A model generated the notes under the pieces. It ran no database searches, had not been told where the DNA came from, and saw only the letters and a list, made by a program, of their open reading frames with translations. Below, piece after piece: positions 63,541 through 64,000 of a DNA stretch of 64,000 bases. Position numbers and translations under genes: made by a program. Each line of letters starts with the position of its first letter. Positions within the stretch are counted from its first letter, which is position 1. Source of the stretch: Glandiceps talaboti (taxonomy: Eukaryota; Hemichordata; Enteropneusta; Spengelidae); contig NC_135554.1 of the NCBI RefSeq assembly GCF_964340395.1, positions 20,197,592 to 20,261,591 on the forward strand. Direction: 5' to 3'.

Positions 63541-64000
63541 AAGTCTTTTAGTAGGGCCTCAGGCCCCCTCACCTTCTAACTAAATTGGCCAAAATAAAAG
63601 TTGTTTGAGACAATACAATCGATTCCAAATCAGTATGTAGTGCTATAATACAAAGCCAGTATGTAGAGGAAAACATAGTTCTTTTGTTGAAACTGTTTTA
63701 GTGCAATACAGTTATTACTGCGAAACTTCTTCCCATTTTTCAATTTGATGACATGTTTTAGAAATATTTGTATTTAGGGGTAAAAAATAGATCCATTAAA
63801 AGTATAATCATTTTTTTAGGATGATAACTAATGTGGCTCAAATCCCCCCCCCCAAGAATTCAGTTTGTTATCCTACATTGAGCTATTGATCTCTCCCCTA
63901 AGACAAGGTTGAAAGTGCAAATTCTAAAGACGCAAGATTAAGTTTCTCTTCCTTTTGTTAATACAATGCATTTTACCTAACTATAATCCCAAATGATATG
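63541..64000. other. No gene seen
   Basis: AT-rich sequence to the window end with a C homopolymer at 63,845-63,853. Confidence 0.5.

Overview
This is nuclear DNA of an animal, not a prokaryote. It is AT-rich and gene-poor, with GT-AG introns, small exons split between codons, and many microsatellites, foldback elements and transposon remnants. The repeat style (tetranucleotide arrays inside short dispersed elements, TATAGCGC-type foldbacks, a CCTCCGCCAACGAGG-type repeat head) suggests a marine invertebrate. I cannot name the phylum. A hemichordate or other invertebrate deuterostome would fit, as would a lophotrochozoan. Most long open frames are either microsatellites read as protein or chance openings.

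Layout. Positions 1-36,300 hold no gene I can defend. They carry microsatellites, a 24-copy 33-bp minisatellite (15,371-16,145), foldback elements, two copies and a fragment of a microsatellite-bearing dispersed repeat, and two doubtful coding fragments. At 36,294-37,100 there is a probable LTR with an adjoining primer-binding site, a truncated retroelement. At 40,339-43,123 (minus strand) six exons join in one open frame with matching phases; they encode the C-terminal part of an unrecognised multi-pass membrane protein. At 48,051-51,228 (minus strand) lie the last two coding exons of a rhodopsin-family, probably peptide-binding, GPCR (TM6-TM7, then helix 8 and tail). Its TM1-5 exons are not visible here.

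The most striking object is a complete 5,091-bp mobile element at 57,685-62,775. It has 277-bp terminal inverted repeats that I read as identical, each built from two tandem 111-bp units. A perfect 9-bp target duplication flanks it. Inside, a spliced RecQ-type DNA helicase gene starts near the left repeat. It has helicase motifs I-VI and a RecQ zinc-binding region but carries two nonsense mutations and three frameshifts. A second short gene with a CxxC motif starts from the right side and converges on it. No transposase is visible. The termini and 9-bp duplication recall Mutator-like elements, but a RecQ helicase as main cargo is unusual. Intact ends around a decayed gene suggest movement by proteins supplied in trans.
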